This document shows, piece after piece, positions 24,189 through 33,700 of a DNA stretch of 64,000 nt. The DNA comes from Flavobacterium palustre. GTDB lineage: Bacteria; Bacteroidota; Bacteroidia; Flavobacteriales; Flavobacteriaceae. Position 1 is the stretch's first letter; every line of letters starts with the position of its first letter. The notes under the pieces were generated by a model, which saw only the letters and a list, made by a program, of their open reading frames with translations, was not told the origin of the DNA and made no database searches. Both the position numbers and the translations under genes were made by a program. The stretch is taken from the NCBI RefSeq assembly GCF_014639535.1, contig NZ_BMGA01000006.1:186001-250000 (forward strand), in the 5' to 3' direction.

Positions 24189-26983
24189 TTCATATCAATT
24201 ATGACCCTTTGATACAACAATGCAGGCAGTTTAAAACTAAGCGTTTTTTCTTTTTTGTTATAAATCCCGTTATACTTTGTTCCGGCTGCATCCGTTAAAA
24301 TTCCGTTGTTGATTTTTCCGTCTACTGAAACTGTCAAAACCGATGTAGTATCAGCACTGAAATACATTGTTCCATTTTCGCTTTTTAATACTGCTGAAGC
24401 AGTTTCATTCTCCAAATCAAGCGTATAATTCCCATTGGAAATGTTTTTTCCATTGCCTAAAAAGAGTGTAAAACCATCTGCTTTTTTACTGATTATTCCA
24501 TAAGTTCCAGTAACTGAAAATGAATTATAATTCATTTTTTCATTACTAGTTGTATTCGAAAAAATAAAATCTTCTTTTCCTGATTTATTATTCACATGAA
24601 CTCCAACAAACTCATTTTTCCCAAAGTAATCCACCGACTGGATATTCGTTTGATTATTCAAAGCCGGTTCGTAAACCGCTACAAATGGACGGTTCCAGGC
24701 TTCACCGTTTTGTCTCACTACCAATGTCGGTATCGGATTGTTATTGATGTCATCAGGTAATAATCCATGTGGCAAGGCAGTGGATTTTGGCGATAACACT
24801 GAGAATACTTCCCGGTCTTGCTGCCCTTTAACCCAAAGGTTCATGTTTACTGTTTTGTCTTTTAATACCAAATTAAATTTGCCTTTAAAATCCTGAGACG
24901 TTTCCATTGATTTTTTGTCCCACATATAATCGTAGGCCATCAAATCGCCATCCCCAAAAGCCAATTTAGTTGTTGGTTTAAGCTCTAATGGAGTTCCATT
25001 TGTTGCTGTTAATTCTAAATTTTGCCCCAGATTATGAAAGAAATATTCATTCTTTATGTTATTGCCCTCTTTCTGAGTGGAACGAAAAATATCAATATAA
25101 TACCCCTCTTCAATAGTATCCTTAATAATTCCCATGACCCTGCGTTGGTTACTGTACGTTTCAGGCTCTAAAAAAGACACATCCGAAAAAGTGATTCCGG
25201 AAAAAACACCTTCTTTAACCCCACTTTTAGGATAAGCCGCATTCAAACTGAAAGCATGGTTGCTTTTCATTTCCGGATACTTGGATTTCCCATTTACAAT
25301 TACGGTATTATGAGCAGGAAACTGAGTGTAATATTCAGCATATTCAATCGAAAAATAGCTGGATCCATGCCCCATTTCCGGAGCTAAAGGCAAGCCTTTT
25401 CCATACAATTCCATCGCAATTCCGTTAGAGTGCATGTGATTTCCCAATGAACCTATTTGACTAATCATTAAAGCTGAATCGCCTTCTCCCTGACGTTGCA
25501 CCAGCCAACTTGCATGTGATACATGAAACAAAGGTGTGTTAAAATCAGTGAGTTGAGCAGCTTTTATATTAGTATCAAATTGTAGTGGTTTTTCAGCAAA
25601 AAGATCCTGAATAGTTTTACCAATAAACTTTCCTTCTCTTGCTTCATCGCTATAAATGGTTTGATACATTTTGGTAAAATACTCCTCATCGTCTTTTTTA
25701 CCATATTTTTTAGCATTCTCAATCAGGTATAGCATAGGTTCTTTGCGCAGCTTGTTATAATGACCGTCACCAAAAGAAACCATATATTTATTGGGATACA
25801 GGTATTGCGCACTTGACTTAACTGCTTGTTTTAAAATTGGCATTTCTTTTAACAAATCAATATCAAAATTGCGGTCGTAAAACTCGGCAAACGATATGAA
25901 ATCGCTTAATACATTCATAGAATAGCCCGGGCTTTCGTTCCAAACTCCTGTTTTTTTATCATAACCATAATCCATCAATTTATTCATAGACCACTGACGG
26001 GTTGAGGTTTGATTCATAATCTGATCTAGGTAATATTGAGCTCCCTTTCCGTTTTTATACGCAGAATTATTTTCTAAAATCAAAGCAATATGTGAAATAT
26101 GTGCTGCTTCAAGGAGATTCCAATTATTAAAACTCACCCCATTTTTAATTTGTAAGTCGGCCCATTTTTGCAAGGTGGCGTCATAAATTGTTAAACTTTC
26201 CGGATTTTTATCACGAATGAAATCATGTAAGAAGTCATAACATTGCGTTATTTCATTTAAAATATGATCCTGAATGACTTCAAACTGAATGTAACTAACC
26301 AAAGTTTGATGGTGTCCATGACTTAAATCAATAGGTTCATTCAAATAGTAAACCCCTTTTAAATATGTATCCAGAACATCGTATGCTAAATATGCGTACT
26401 GCTCCTCCCCAGTATACCAATACAGAAATGCAGCATCTCTGGCAATACTTAAAATTTGTCTATTAATAGCATTAGTAATACCACTTGTAGCAGCTATTGG
26501 TCCCCATTCCCACTCATCTGTAGATTTATTTTGAAGATATAAACCTCTCGGATCATCCATGTAGGGCTTAATATCTTCTAATTTTGGGGTTTTATAGCTG
26601 GATGGTGTTCCTCGTCCACCAATAAACTTTACAGTAGGAACCGGAGCTTCTCCATCAGCATGGTCGTATTTCCCTCCATTGATGTAAACCTGTGTTGATT
26701 TGGTTTTCCAATACATCTGCAATCGGGAAACCAGCCAGGTTTTATCTGTTTTATAATGGTCAATATAGGGTGCTACATTATTTTGAGTTTTTGTAATAAT
26801 AGCTGCAGCCCAATCTTCTTTTTGTACCAGTTCTTTTAGCTGATTCAAAGACATATCTTTCCCAAAAACACGAGGATGCTGTGTTCCTATATTTTGAGGA
26901 ATGGGTAAGTTTTGAGATTCAGCATTGCTTACAGAAAACAATAGAAAAAGAAGTACCAAAATTTTATTTTGCATGTTAATCAT
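24185..26983 (-). CDS. Heparinase II/III-family polysaccharide lyase
   Basis: A 932-residue secreted protein (signal ending near NAESQ). The N-terminal (alpha/alpha) toroid (about 30-440) is followed by the heparinase II/III beta-sandwich region. The latter carries lyase-type residues: the NHMHSNGIAMELYG histidine near residue 515, the Tyr-rich EYAEYYTQFPAHNTVIVNG near 545, and SNHAFSL. Such lyases split uronic-acid linkages by beta-elimination and leave the unsaturated sugars that GH88 removes. It resembles PL15/PL17/PL21-like groups, but I cannot fix the family. It heads an eight-gene operon and has the conserved operator at 27205-27269. Confidence 0.8.
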   Translation of the reverse strand: MINMQNKILVLLFLLFSVSNAESQNLPIPQNIGTQHPRVFGKDMSLNQLKELVQKEDWAAAIITKTQNNVAPYIDHYKTDKTWLVSRLQMYWKTKSTQVYINGGKYDHADGEAPVPTVKFIGGRGTPSSYKTPKLEDIKPYMDDPRGLYLQNKSTDEWEWGPIAATSGITNAINRQILSIARDAAFLYWYTGEEQYAYLAYDVLDTYLKGVYYLNEPIDLSHGHHQTLVSYIQFEVIQDHILNEITQCYDFLHDFIRDKNPESLTIYDATLQKWADLQIKNGVSFNNWNLLEAAHISHIALILENNSAYKNGKGAQYYLDQIMNQTSTRQWSMNKLMDYGYDKKTGVWNESPGYSMNVLSDFISFAEFYDRNFDIDLLKEMPILKQAVKSSAQYLYPNKYMVSFGDGHYNKLRKEPMLYLIENAKKYGKKDDEEYFTKMYQTIYSDEAREGKFIGKTIQDLFAEKPLQFDTNIKAAQLTDFNTPLFHVSHASWLVQRQGEGDSALMISQIGSLGNHMHSNGIAMELYGKGLPLAPEMGHGSSYFSIEYAEYYTQFPAHNTVIVNGKSKYPEMKSNHAFSLNAAYPKSGVKEGVFSGITFSDVSFLEPETYSNQRRVMGIIKDTIEEGYYIDIFRSTQKEGNNIKNEYFFHNLGQNLELTATNGTPLELKPTTKLAFGDGDLMAYDYMWDKKSMETSQDFKGKFNLVLKDKTVNMNLWVKGQQDREVFSVLSPKSTALPHGLLPDDINNNPIPTLVVRQNGEAWNRPFVAVYEPALNNQTNIQSVDYFGKNEFVGVHVNNKSGKEDFIFSNTTSNEKMNYNSFSVTGTYGIISKKADGFTLFLGNGKNISNGNYTLDLENETASAVLKSENGTMYFSADTTSVLTVSVDGKINNGILTDAAGTKYNGIYNKKEKTLSFKLPALLYQRVIIDMK

Positions 26984-27020
26984 TATTTTATTTCAGAAAA
27001 TTACAGAAAATTTGATTAGC

Positions 27021-27046
27021 AGTTGCCGAAAACCACCCCGGCAACT
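27021..27046. other. Hairpin in the 5' leader of the lyase operon
   Basis: Perfect 8-bp inverted repeat agttgccg/cggcaact with a 10-base loop, 38-63 bases upstream of the start codon at 26983. It falls within the long transcribed leader predicted from the promoter at 27205. Its GC content stands out in an AT-rich region. It could stabilise or regulate the message. Confidence 0.5.
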
Positions 27047-27204
27047 ACACTACAGTAATCAAACTAACACAAACTAACCAAAATTTGTATTTTACACCAC
27101 GTTTTATATACCTTAAGGAATACGCAAAAATGGATTTATTGTTATTTTTTTTAAAACTTATTAAGGCGTTTAGAAAGACTAAAAAATCAGTTTCTAAACT
27201 TTTT

Positions 27205-27269
27205 CAATATTAGTAAGAATAGGGCTTTTTAAAGATAACTTATCATTCATTTACTATAAATTATAAACC
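27205..27269 (-). promoter_or_regulatory. Promoter with 21-bp-period direct-repeat operator (lyase operon)
   Basis: On the + strand GATAACTTAT (27234-27243) and TATAAATTAT (27255-27264) repeat at 21 bases, followed by AAACC. On the - strand TAATATTG (27205-27212) lies exactly 21 bases away as the -7 element. Predicted leader of about 215 bases. The remaining gap (26984-27419) also holds a leader hairpin and the terminator of the preceding gene; nothing else is seen. Confidence 0.75.
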
Positions 27270-27373
27270 AAAAACAATCGAAAACCATCTAGATCATTGA
27301 CTTTTTTATATATAACACTTAAAATCAATAGTATTTTTAAAGGATTAAGATTTTAATTTATTTTATAAATGAG

Positions 27374-27398
27374 AAAGCCGACTACAAGAGCCGGCTTT
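27374..27398 (-). terminator. Terminator of the T9SS lyase gene
   Basis: Stem aaagccg/cggcttt with an 11-base loop, 22 bases beyond the stop codon at 27420 on the - strand. It is followed by a short mixed TC stretch rather than a long T-run, so strength is uncertain. Confidence 0.6.
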
Positions 27399-27419
27399 AA
27401 TTCAATTCGTATTAATTAA

Positions 27420-30400
27420 TTATTGTTTGATAATACTTTTAACGGTAATTCTATTACCATTACAAACATATAACAAATAGTTTCCTGAAGGCAATCCTTC
27501 TAAAGAAATAGCTTGTAGCGTATTTGTCAATGCCTGAAAACGTAACTTAACACCTAAAATATTATATACTTCAAGTGTTGCGCCACTGTAAACTTCATTC
27601 ACTTTTACATTCAATATAGAAGTCACAGGATTAGGATAAACAACAACATCTTCTGTTGTATCTCCATCAGTAATTAAACTTTTACTCACTTCTTTATTAG
27701 CAACTGCACATGAACCCAACTTATCTCCGTGGTCTAAATGGGATTGAACTGAATTTGAACTCACACAAATTACCTGATTATTATGGCAAACCATAACTTT
27801 ATCATTGGAATTACCACACTGTACATTTAATGTTTTAACCTCAATATAAGCTGTAGTTTGACAACCTTTAGCATCAGTTACAATTACAGTATAAGTCCCT
27901 GCCGCTGATACTGAAATACTTTGTGATGTTTGGTTTGTACTCCACTGATATGTGTACGGTACAGTACCTCCTGCAGGAGTTGCTGTAATATTAAGAGAAG
28001 TTGCCCCATAACCAACATAAATAGTATTCTTCTCATCTACTGCTGAATTAAGTGCATATACATTTGGAATGATAGCTGTTAATTGGATCGGATTCGTGTC
28101 ATCACAATCATTAGTATTTGCTACACCACAGGCTACTGGGCTACCCGCTCCTAATCCATCCCCGTCATTATCAGCATACAGTATTTTAGTATCATCACAA
28201 TCACTGTTATTAGTAGCATATCCTTCAGGAGCAACTGACGAACACAACATTACTGTTTCAGTAGATCCAAATCCATCTTTATCAGTATCAACATAATATT
28301 GAATTGGCTCATGAACTGTGGCATCGTTATCATTGCAATCGGTGTCATTTGCAGCATAACCTTCAGGAGCATCATTCACAGTAAGCAAAGCAGTTGTAGC
28401 CGTTCCAAATCCATCTTTATCTGCATCTACATAAAACAGCTTATTCACAGTTAGCGGTTGTGTAACTGAAGTTGCAGCATTGTAGATTTCATCTCCTGAC
28501 TGTGAAGCTGTAATTGTAGTTGTTCCCGCACCAACAATGTGAACTTTACCATCAACAATTGTAGCAACTTCCGGATTAGAACTTGTATAACTTACTGTCA
28601 ATCCTGAACTCGCAATAGCTCCGGCTGTAAAATCAGCATCCTCTATTGTTTTTTCAGATAGTTTACTGAACGTAATACTCTGATCATTTTTAAGCACCAC
28701 AAGATTTCGTTTCACCACATCGGCTGCATAATAGTTAGCATCCCCAACTTGAGCAGCTGAAATTTCAGAAGTTCCTGCTCCAACAATATGTATTTTTCCA
28801 TTTACAATAGTTGCAACATTTTCATTGGAACTTGACAAACTTACTGCTAATCCTGAACTGGATGTAGCCGAACCAAAATCTGCCATTCCCATTTTCATAA
28901 CGTCTATAGTTGCGAAAGTTATTGTCTGATAAGCCGGGGCAACTAAAGTCTGCAACTCGGCAACAGTTTTAACCGTTTTAACCCAATCCACCTGATAATT
29001 AGCCTCGCCTGATGTAATATCAGCTATTTTAAATTGAAAAGTTGTTAAACTCGTTGGAACAGTTAAAACACCTGCTGTACCAAAACCAGTTTTAGAAAGA
29101 TCAAAATAATAAATGTCATTACCCACTTTACCAGTCCATTTATTACTGCCATTTCCAAAAGATCCCAGATTAGAATCTAGAGTGATATTGGCAACTATTG
29201 GTTTTTTCAACTTAATGGCTACAATAGGATAATTTGCAGGATACAATGTCGCTCCTGCTGTTCTTTTAACATCCCCACGATAAGAACCGTTAGTTTGTTT
29301 AGCAAGACCTACCCGTAAATGACCATTATCCGCTGTAGCAGTAGCTCCACTGGTAGTTGTACTCCAACCGTCTGCAGTTGTCGAAAAATTATCATTTATT
29401 AAACCAGTTGCCGGATCAAAGGCTGTAAGCTCTGCTACTGTTTTAACCGTTTTAACCCAATCTACCGTATAACTTGTTTCACCAGAAGCAATATCGGCTA
29501 CTTTGAACTGAAAAGTTGAAAGTGTTGTGGCTGCAGTAGTTGACAACATAGTAGGCGTTGCACCAAAACCTGTTTTAGTAAGATCATAATAATAAATCTC
29601 CTCTCCTACTTTTCCTGTCCATTTGTTAGCAGCATTACCATAGCTTCCTAAGTTAGTATCAAAAGTAAAATTGCAACTAACAGGCTTCTTGATTTTAATT
29701 GCCAGAATTGGATAATTGCCAGGATGAACCGTAGTAATGTTATTCTGCATGTCTCCTCTTCCTTTCCCATTCGATTGAATTACCGTTGTTATTTTTAATT
29801 GCCCGTCTTCTGCTGTAGCAACCGATCCGGTAGTTACAGCTTTCCATGTCTGAGTTGAAGTTGTAAAATTATCATCAATTAATCCCTGATTTACAAATGG
29901 ATAGTCATTAGCCGGATTCAAATAAAATAATAAAGATCCATAACCCGGGTTATCCGCACCAACAGGAGCACCTTCAGCACCCATTCTCCCTAATACAGCC
30001 ATTGTTTGAGGCATTGTCAAACCTTTACGATACACATAATGATTATAAGCAATTTCAAACACAGGTCTTAACTGCCCACGCCCATTTGGAGAAATTGCGG
30101 TTGGTGTATAATCCTGATAATTTTTTTCACAATAATCATAACTGGTTTGATAAGGAACATCCATACCCAAATTGTATTGAGAAGTATATTCATAACCTCT
30201 CATAATAGCATTATTATTAGCAGAATATAAATCTACCCCTTGTTTCAAGGCCATTTCTGCCAATTCAGCAAGAGAACCTAAAGCCAGCATCGTATGAGGT
30301 TGATCCCGGTTACTTTCCTGTAATTGACCTGCATCGGTAAGTACATAATTTTTAATGCTTCCATTACCTTCTCCGTAATAATAGTAGTTTATAGTTTTGT

Positions 30401-31697
30401 TGAACATGGCTGTATCTTCGGTAAAAATGGCTATTCCCATTAAGGCTTTCATACAAATAATATCCCAGTTACCATGAGCACAAGGTTTGAAATTTCCAAT
30501 TATTGGATAAAAAACCGACTTCAGCATATTTTGGCACTGCAACACTTTGGCTGCCGCCCATGATGGATAAACAGAACGCATAATCTCAGCTGCATTAACC
30601 AACATAAATCCGTACAAGCCATTTAGCTCCGCATCAGCACCAACTATCGATGTAGTAGTAGCAGAATAAGCATCTAATATCTGAATGGCTTTTAAAGCGT
30701 GTGCCTCATTACCATTAATTTTATACATTAACGCATTGTAATAAGCCGCCAGAAAATCACTCTCTACATTATTTTTAACAGTCCCACCCGCTACTCCGTC
30801 AATGGTAAGGGAAGCATCTCTTGTAAGAGCACTATAAGGGCCTTTCATAGTATAAGTTGCAGAAGCTTTACCCGAAGCCACCAAAGCTTGATAACTCTGG
30901 TATGGACGACCCGCCTGCTGAGCTACTAAGTCTTTAATCCTGTTAAGGTCGGCTGCATTATGAAGCAAACCAGGATGTACAAAAGTACCACTGAATTCAA
31001 ATTGAGGATTAGTCGTTCCGGAAGGATTTAAAAAAGCACGTAAGGCATCTACAGAAGCAAAACTCTTCACCCAATCCACCTGATAATTGGTTTTATTTGC
31101 AGCAATTTCTTCATCAGTTAAGACAATATCCGCTACTTTAAGTTGGAATGAAGATAGTGTAGTTTCCTGAGTAGTCGAAAGCGTAGTGCTACCCAATTTT
31201 CCGGTTGAAAGATCCCAATAAAAAACATTACCGCTTTCAGTAACAATTTTAGTTCCGTTGTTATTGGTACCATTATAAGAGCCCAAACTAGTGTCAAAAA
31301 AATAATTACAACGCGGCGGTTTATTAATCTTAATGGCAATTATAGGGTAATTCCCGGCATGAAAAGTTATGCCTCCGTTTTTTTTAAAATCAGCACGGTA
31401 TTTTCCACTTGAAGGTGCCGGAAAGTTCACATTATATTTTCCATTTAAAATTTGACCTGTTGATCCTGCGGTTGCAGCAACCCAGTTAAAAGTAGCTCCG
31501 GTAGAAAAATCATCATTTATCTGTCCGGTTTGAGCTTCAGCTTTTATAAAAGAAAAAAGTAATAGTATAATGGCCAAGATGGCAGTGTTGAACAAATTAT
31601 ATAATTTTTCAGATACTGTTCCAAATGTAGCGACTAACCCAAAAGATTGGGGTAAAGTAAAGTTTTTGTCAATATTTATCAGTTTAAAATTTTCCAT
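27420..31697 (-). CDS. T9SS-secreted multidomain alginate-lyase-like (PL) enzyme
   Basis: A 1425-residue exported protein. Approximate order: signal segment (35-55); DUF4979-like module (57-222); alginate-lyase-fold catalytic domain (237-600) with HPGLLHNAADLNRI, NWDIICMKAL, QLQESNRDQPHT and GQLRPVFEIAYNHY; two more DUF4979-like modules (602-760, 765-915); two Ig-like repeats (920-1085); three calcium-binding DxDxDGFG repeats (1088-1200); a PKD/SprB-like domain; a CHxxx...HLDHGD Cys/His segment; and a type A T9SS sorting domain beginning VVVYPNPVTS near 1350. It is a paralogue of the lipoprotein lyase at 33701. The modules match the surface lipoprotein at 35052. It has its own operator at 31903-31967 and is probably released or surface-attached. 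Confidence 0.8.
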   Translation of the reverse strand: MENFKLINIDKNFTLPQSFGLVATFGTVSEKLYNLFNTAILAIILLLFSFIKAEAQTGQINDDFSTGATFNWVAATAGSTGQILNGKYNVNFPAPSSGKYRADFKKNGGITFHAGNYPIIAIKINKPPRCNYFFDTSLGSYNGTNNNGTKIVTESGNVFYWDLSTGKLGSTTLSTTQETTLSSFQLKVADIVLTDEEIAANKTNYQVDWVKSFASVDALRAFLNPSGTTNPQFEFSGTFVHPGLLHNAADLNRIKDLVAQQAGRPYQSYQALVASGKASATYTMKGPYSALTRDASLTIDGVAGGTVKNNVESDFLAAYYNALMYKINGNEAHALKAIQILDAYSATTTSIVGADAELNGLYGFMLVNAAEIMRSVYPSWAAAKVLQCQNMLKSVFYPIIGNFKPCAHGNWDIICMKALMGIAIFTEDTAMFNKTINYYYYGEGNGSIKNYVLTDAGQLQESNRDQPHTMLALGSLAELAEMALKQGVDLYSANNNAIMRGYEYTSQYNLGMDVPYQTSYDYCEKNYQDYTPTAISPNGRGQLRPVFEIAYNHYVYRKGLTMPQTMAVLGRMGAEGAPVGADNPGYGSLLFYLNPANDYPFVNQGLIDDNFTTSTQTWKAVTTGSVATAEDGQLKITTVIQSNGKGRGDMQNNITTVHPGNYPILAIKIKKPVSCNFTFDTNLGSYGNAANKWTGKVGEEIYYYDLTKTGFGATPTMLSTTAATTLSTFQFKVADIASGETSYTVDWVKTVKTVAELTAFDPATGLINDNFSTTADGWSTTTSGATATADNGHLRVGLAKQTNGSYRGDVKRTAGATLYPANYPIVAIKLKKPIVANITLDSNLGSFGNGSNKWTGKVGNDIYYFDLSKTGFGTAGVLTVPTSLTTFQFKIADITSGEANYQVDWVKTVKTVAELQTLVAPAYQTITFATIDVMKMGMADFGSATSSSGLAVSLSSSNENVATIVNGKIHIVGAGTSEISAAQVGDANYYAADVVKRNLVVLKNDQSITFSKLSEKTIEDADFTAGAIASSGLTVSYTSSNPEVATIVDGKVHIVGAGTTTITASQSGDEIYNAATSVTQPLTVNKLFYVDADKDGFGTATTALLTVNDAPEGYAANDTDCNDNDATVHEPIQYYVDTDKDGFGSTETVMLCSSVAPEGYATNNSDCDDTKILYADNDGDGLGAGSPVACGVANTNDCDDTNPIQLTAIIPNVYALNSAVDEKNTIYVGYGATSLNITATPAGGTVPYTYQWSTNQTSQSISVSAAGTYTVIVTDAKGCQTTAYIEVKTLNVQCGNSNDKVMVCHNNQVICVSSNSVQSHLDHGDKLGSCAVANKEVSKSLITDGDTTEDVVVYPNPVTSILNVKVNEVYSGATLEVYNILGVKLRFQALTNTLQAISLEGLPSGNYLLYVCNGNRITVKSIIKQ

Positions 31698-31902
31698 TGG
31701 TTGGTTTTAGATATAAATTCATATTTTTTTTGGTGGTTTTAGTTTTCTATTCAACTCATTATTATCAAGTTGTATTTATTTTCATCATCTCATTTTGAAA
31801 TTAAATCAATATGAATGACATACCAATTAAGTTTAATTTTTATTTACCATAGGCATTTTGATTTTTGATTATAGCATTGTATTATCTTCATTTATTTACA
31901 AT

Positions 31903-31967
31903 CAAAAATACCTAGATGAATTCTTCTTGAATACTAATTATCAACCATTATATATAAACTATCATCC
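31903..31967 (-). promoter_or_regulatory. Promoter with 21-bp-period direct-repeat operator (T9SS lyase gene)
   Basis: On the + strand a weaker half-site TACTAATTAT (31932-31941) and TATAAACTAT (31953-31962) repeat at 21 bases, followed by CATCC. On the - strand TATTTTTG (31903-31910), a perfect TAnnTTTG, lies exactly 21 bases away. Predicted leader of about 200 bases. The gap 31698-32173 otherwise holds only a terminator. Confidence 0.7.
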
Positions 31968-32097
31968 ATTATTCAATTTATTTTACAAAAAACACAGATA
32001 AATTTTACAACACACCAACACAACATAAACCACTGAATTAAAACACTTTACACCAGAACAAAGACACCCCATAATTCTAGCAATTCTAAATAACAAA

Positions 32098-32131
32098 GCC
32101 AAGAATGCGCTTAAGAAAACGCAGCCTTGGC
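32098..32131 (-). terminator. Terminator of the SusCD operon
   Basis: Stem gccaag/cttggc extended by a second 4-bp stem (tgcg/cgca) across a small internal loop, 43 bases beyond the stop codon at 32174. Only a short T-run follows on the - strand. Confidence 0.55.
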
Positions 32132-32173
32132 ATATAAAAATTAGTAATGGTTTAGGATATTGGTACTTCTACC

Positions 32174-33583
32174 TTATTTAAACTTTAGCTCCTGAACAAA
32201 ATCTTTTACTACATAATTATTTGTTTTATCCTCCTGAATCAACTCACCATTAATTTTAAAATTATTAATTTCAACATCCTGTATTAGTCTATCTTTTGAA
32301 AAACCTTCCAGTAAAGACGGATTTACGGGACGTCCATTATAACTAATGTTTGACAACACTAAATTTTGGATCCCCTTACCAGGAGCATTACTATATTTTT
32401 CATTAAAATAAACTCTGAAATTAAATAATTGCCCTTCCTGAATATCATCAATTCGGATGTTCTCATAACGTATATTTTTCACCAGATTATTATCGCTGGC
32501 ACTAATGGCTAAACATCCCTGATAATTTCGGTCGTCTTCGTCATGTTCCAGAATATCGATATCTGAGAACGTTATATTTTCAATTAGATTCCCCTTACCT
32601 TCAGCATCTCCGTGAAGTCCTATATTAGTAGGGTGTGCTATATCTGCCCATAATACTGAATTATGAATAAGATAATTTTTAGCATCGCCATAAAAATCCC
32701 AACGATGTCCATAAATAGCGATACAATCATCTGAATTTCGCATAAAAACATCATCAATTTCCACATTAGAACAGGACATCAAATCAATGCCATCGCTCCA
32801 GCCTTTACTGCTAAACGATTTGATATTTCGAATGGTTAAATCGTTACTTTGCCCTCCATAAACGGTGTAATGGGAAGGATTAATAAACGTGAGTCCATCA
32901 ATAATTACATTTTTCGAATTCCGAATTTCCACCCCTCTTTCGGGCTGCATAATAATACCTCTTCCTCTAATAGTGACATCTTTTGCATCAGATATAAAAA
33001 ACTTTGCTTTTACAATGGCTCCGCCGTCAATATAAACTGTTTTTCCGGAAGGTATGTGATAAACATTCCCAGGCTGATCATTGGGTTGGTGAACTCCCGG
33101 ACCAAAATAAATCACGTTGGGATCTTTTGGATTCGGCTTATTTTTTTCAAGGGCATTGGCAAAAAGATGTAAATTATGCAGTCTGTCGCCATCAATTTCT
33201 ATTGATAATTTGGATGGTTTGTCTAACGAAAAAGTTATCGTATTTCCCTTTACTATCGACTGAATCCCCAAAATTGCAGGACGAATATTTACCTTATTAA
33301 CTAAGCCATTATTCTTCTTAATCATGACTTCCACTTTACCGGAAAAATCAAAATACGCCATCGAGGCAATTGACTTAGTATCTAAATCCACTTCTACATT
33401 GTATTCAAATAAATCTTTCCATTCTCCTTTTGGAGTTCGTACAAGCACGGTAAAATCGTCATTATGTGCCGAATATTTATATCCTCCCGGTACTTCATAA
33501 GTAATTAATTCCTGAGCTGATAATTGAAAAATTATCAGCAACCCAAGGATTGTAAAAAAAATTTTACTCATATTCTTTATCAA
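32174..33583 (-). CDS. GH28-like beta-helix glycosidase, paralogue B
   Basis: A 469-residue secreted protein (signal ending near QLSAQE) with the same plan as the protein at 20806-22248: N-terminal beta-sandwich, then a beta-helix from VIYFGPGVHQP. Candidate active-site residues are WSDGIDLMS near residue 260, RNSDDCIAIYGHR near 280 and AHPTNIGLHG. The first motif keeps an extra Asp (DGID against DGMN in paralogue A), while the G of GHP is replaced by A. It may act on uronic linkages as GH28 does, but the family is not certain. It ends the SusCD operon, 117 bases after the lipoprotein lyase gene. Confidence 0.7.
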   Translation of the reverse strand: MIKNMSKIFFTILGLLIIFQLSAQELITYEVPGGYKYSAHNDDFTVLVRTPKGEWKDLFEYNVEVDLDTKSIASMAYFDFSGKVEVMIKKNNGLVNKVNIRPAILGIQSIVKGNTITFSLDKPSKLSIEIDGDRLHNLHLFANALEKNKPNPKDPNVIYFGPGVHQPNDQPGNVYHIPSGKTVYIDGGAIVKAKFFISDAKDVTIRGRGIIMQPERGVEIRNSKNVIIDGLTFINPSHYTVYGGQSNDLTIRNIKSFSSKGWSDGIDLMSCSNVEIDDVFMRNSDDCIAIYGHRWDFYGDAKNYLIHNSVLWADIAHPTNIGLHGDAEGKGNLIENITFSDIDILEHDEDDRNYQGCLAISASDNNLVKNIRYENIRIDDIQEGQLFNFRVYFNEKYSNAPGKGIQNLVLSNISYNGRPVNPSLLEGFSKDRLIQDVEINNFKINGELIQEDKTNNYVVKDFVQELKFK

Positions 33584-33700
33584 AGTTTGACTCTGTTTTT
33601 TTTTTTATTATAATTTTCGAAATTAAAATTAAAAACAAACCCATCGGTGTAATTTTAAAAATAATTACAGCAATGGGTAGTTAAAATTATTGGGACAAAT

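Noticed and set aside
28069-30205. Open frames on the + strand opposite the T9SS enzyme, and similar antisense frames across the glycan loci
   Set aside because: They are shadows of strong CDSs in repeat-rich or Asp-rich coding sequence, with no recognisable motif or upstream signal.
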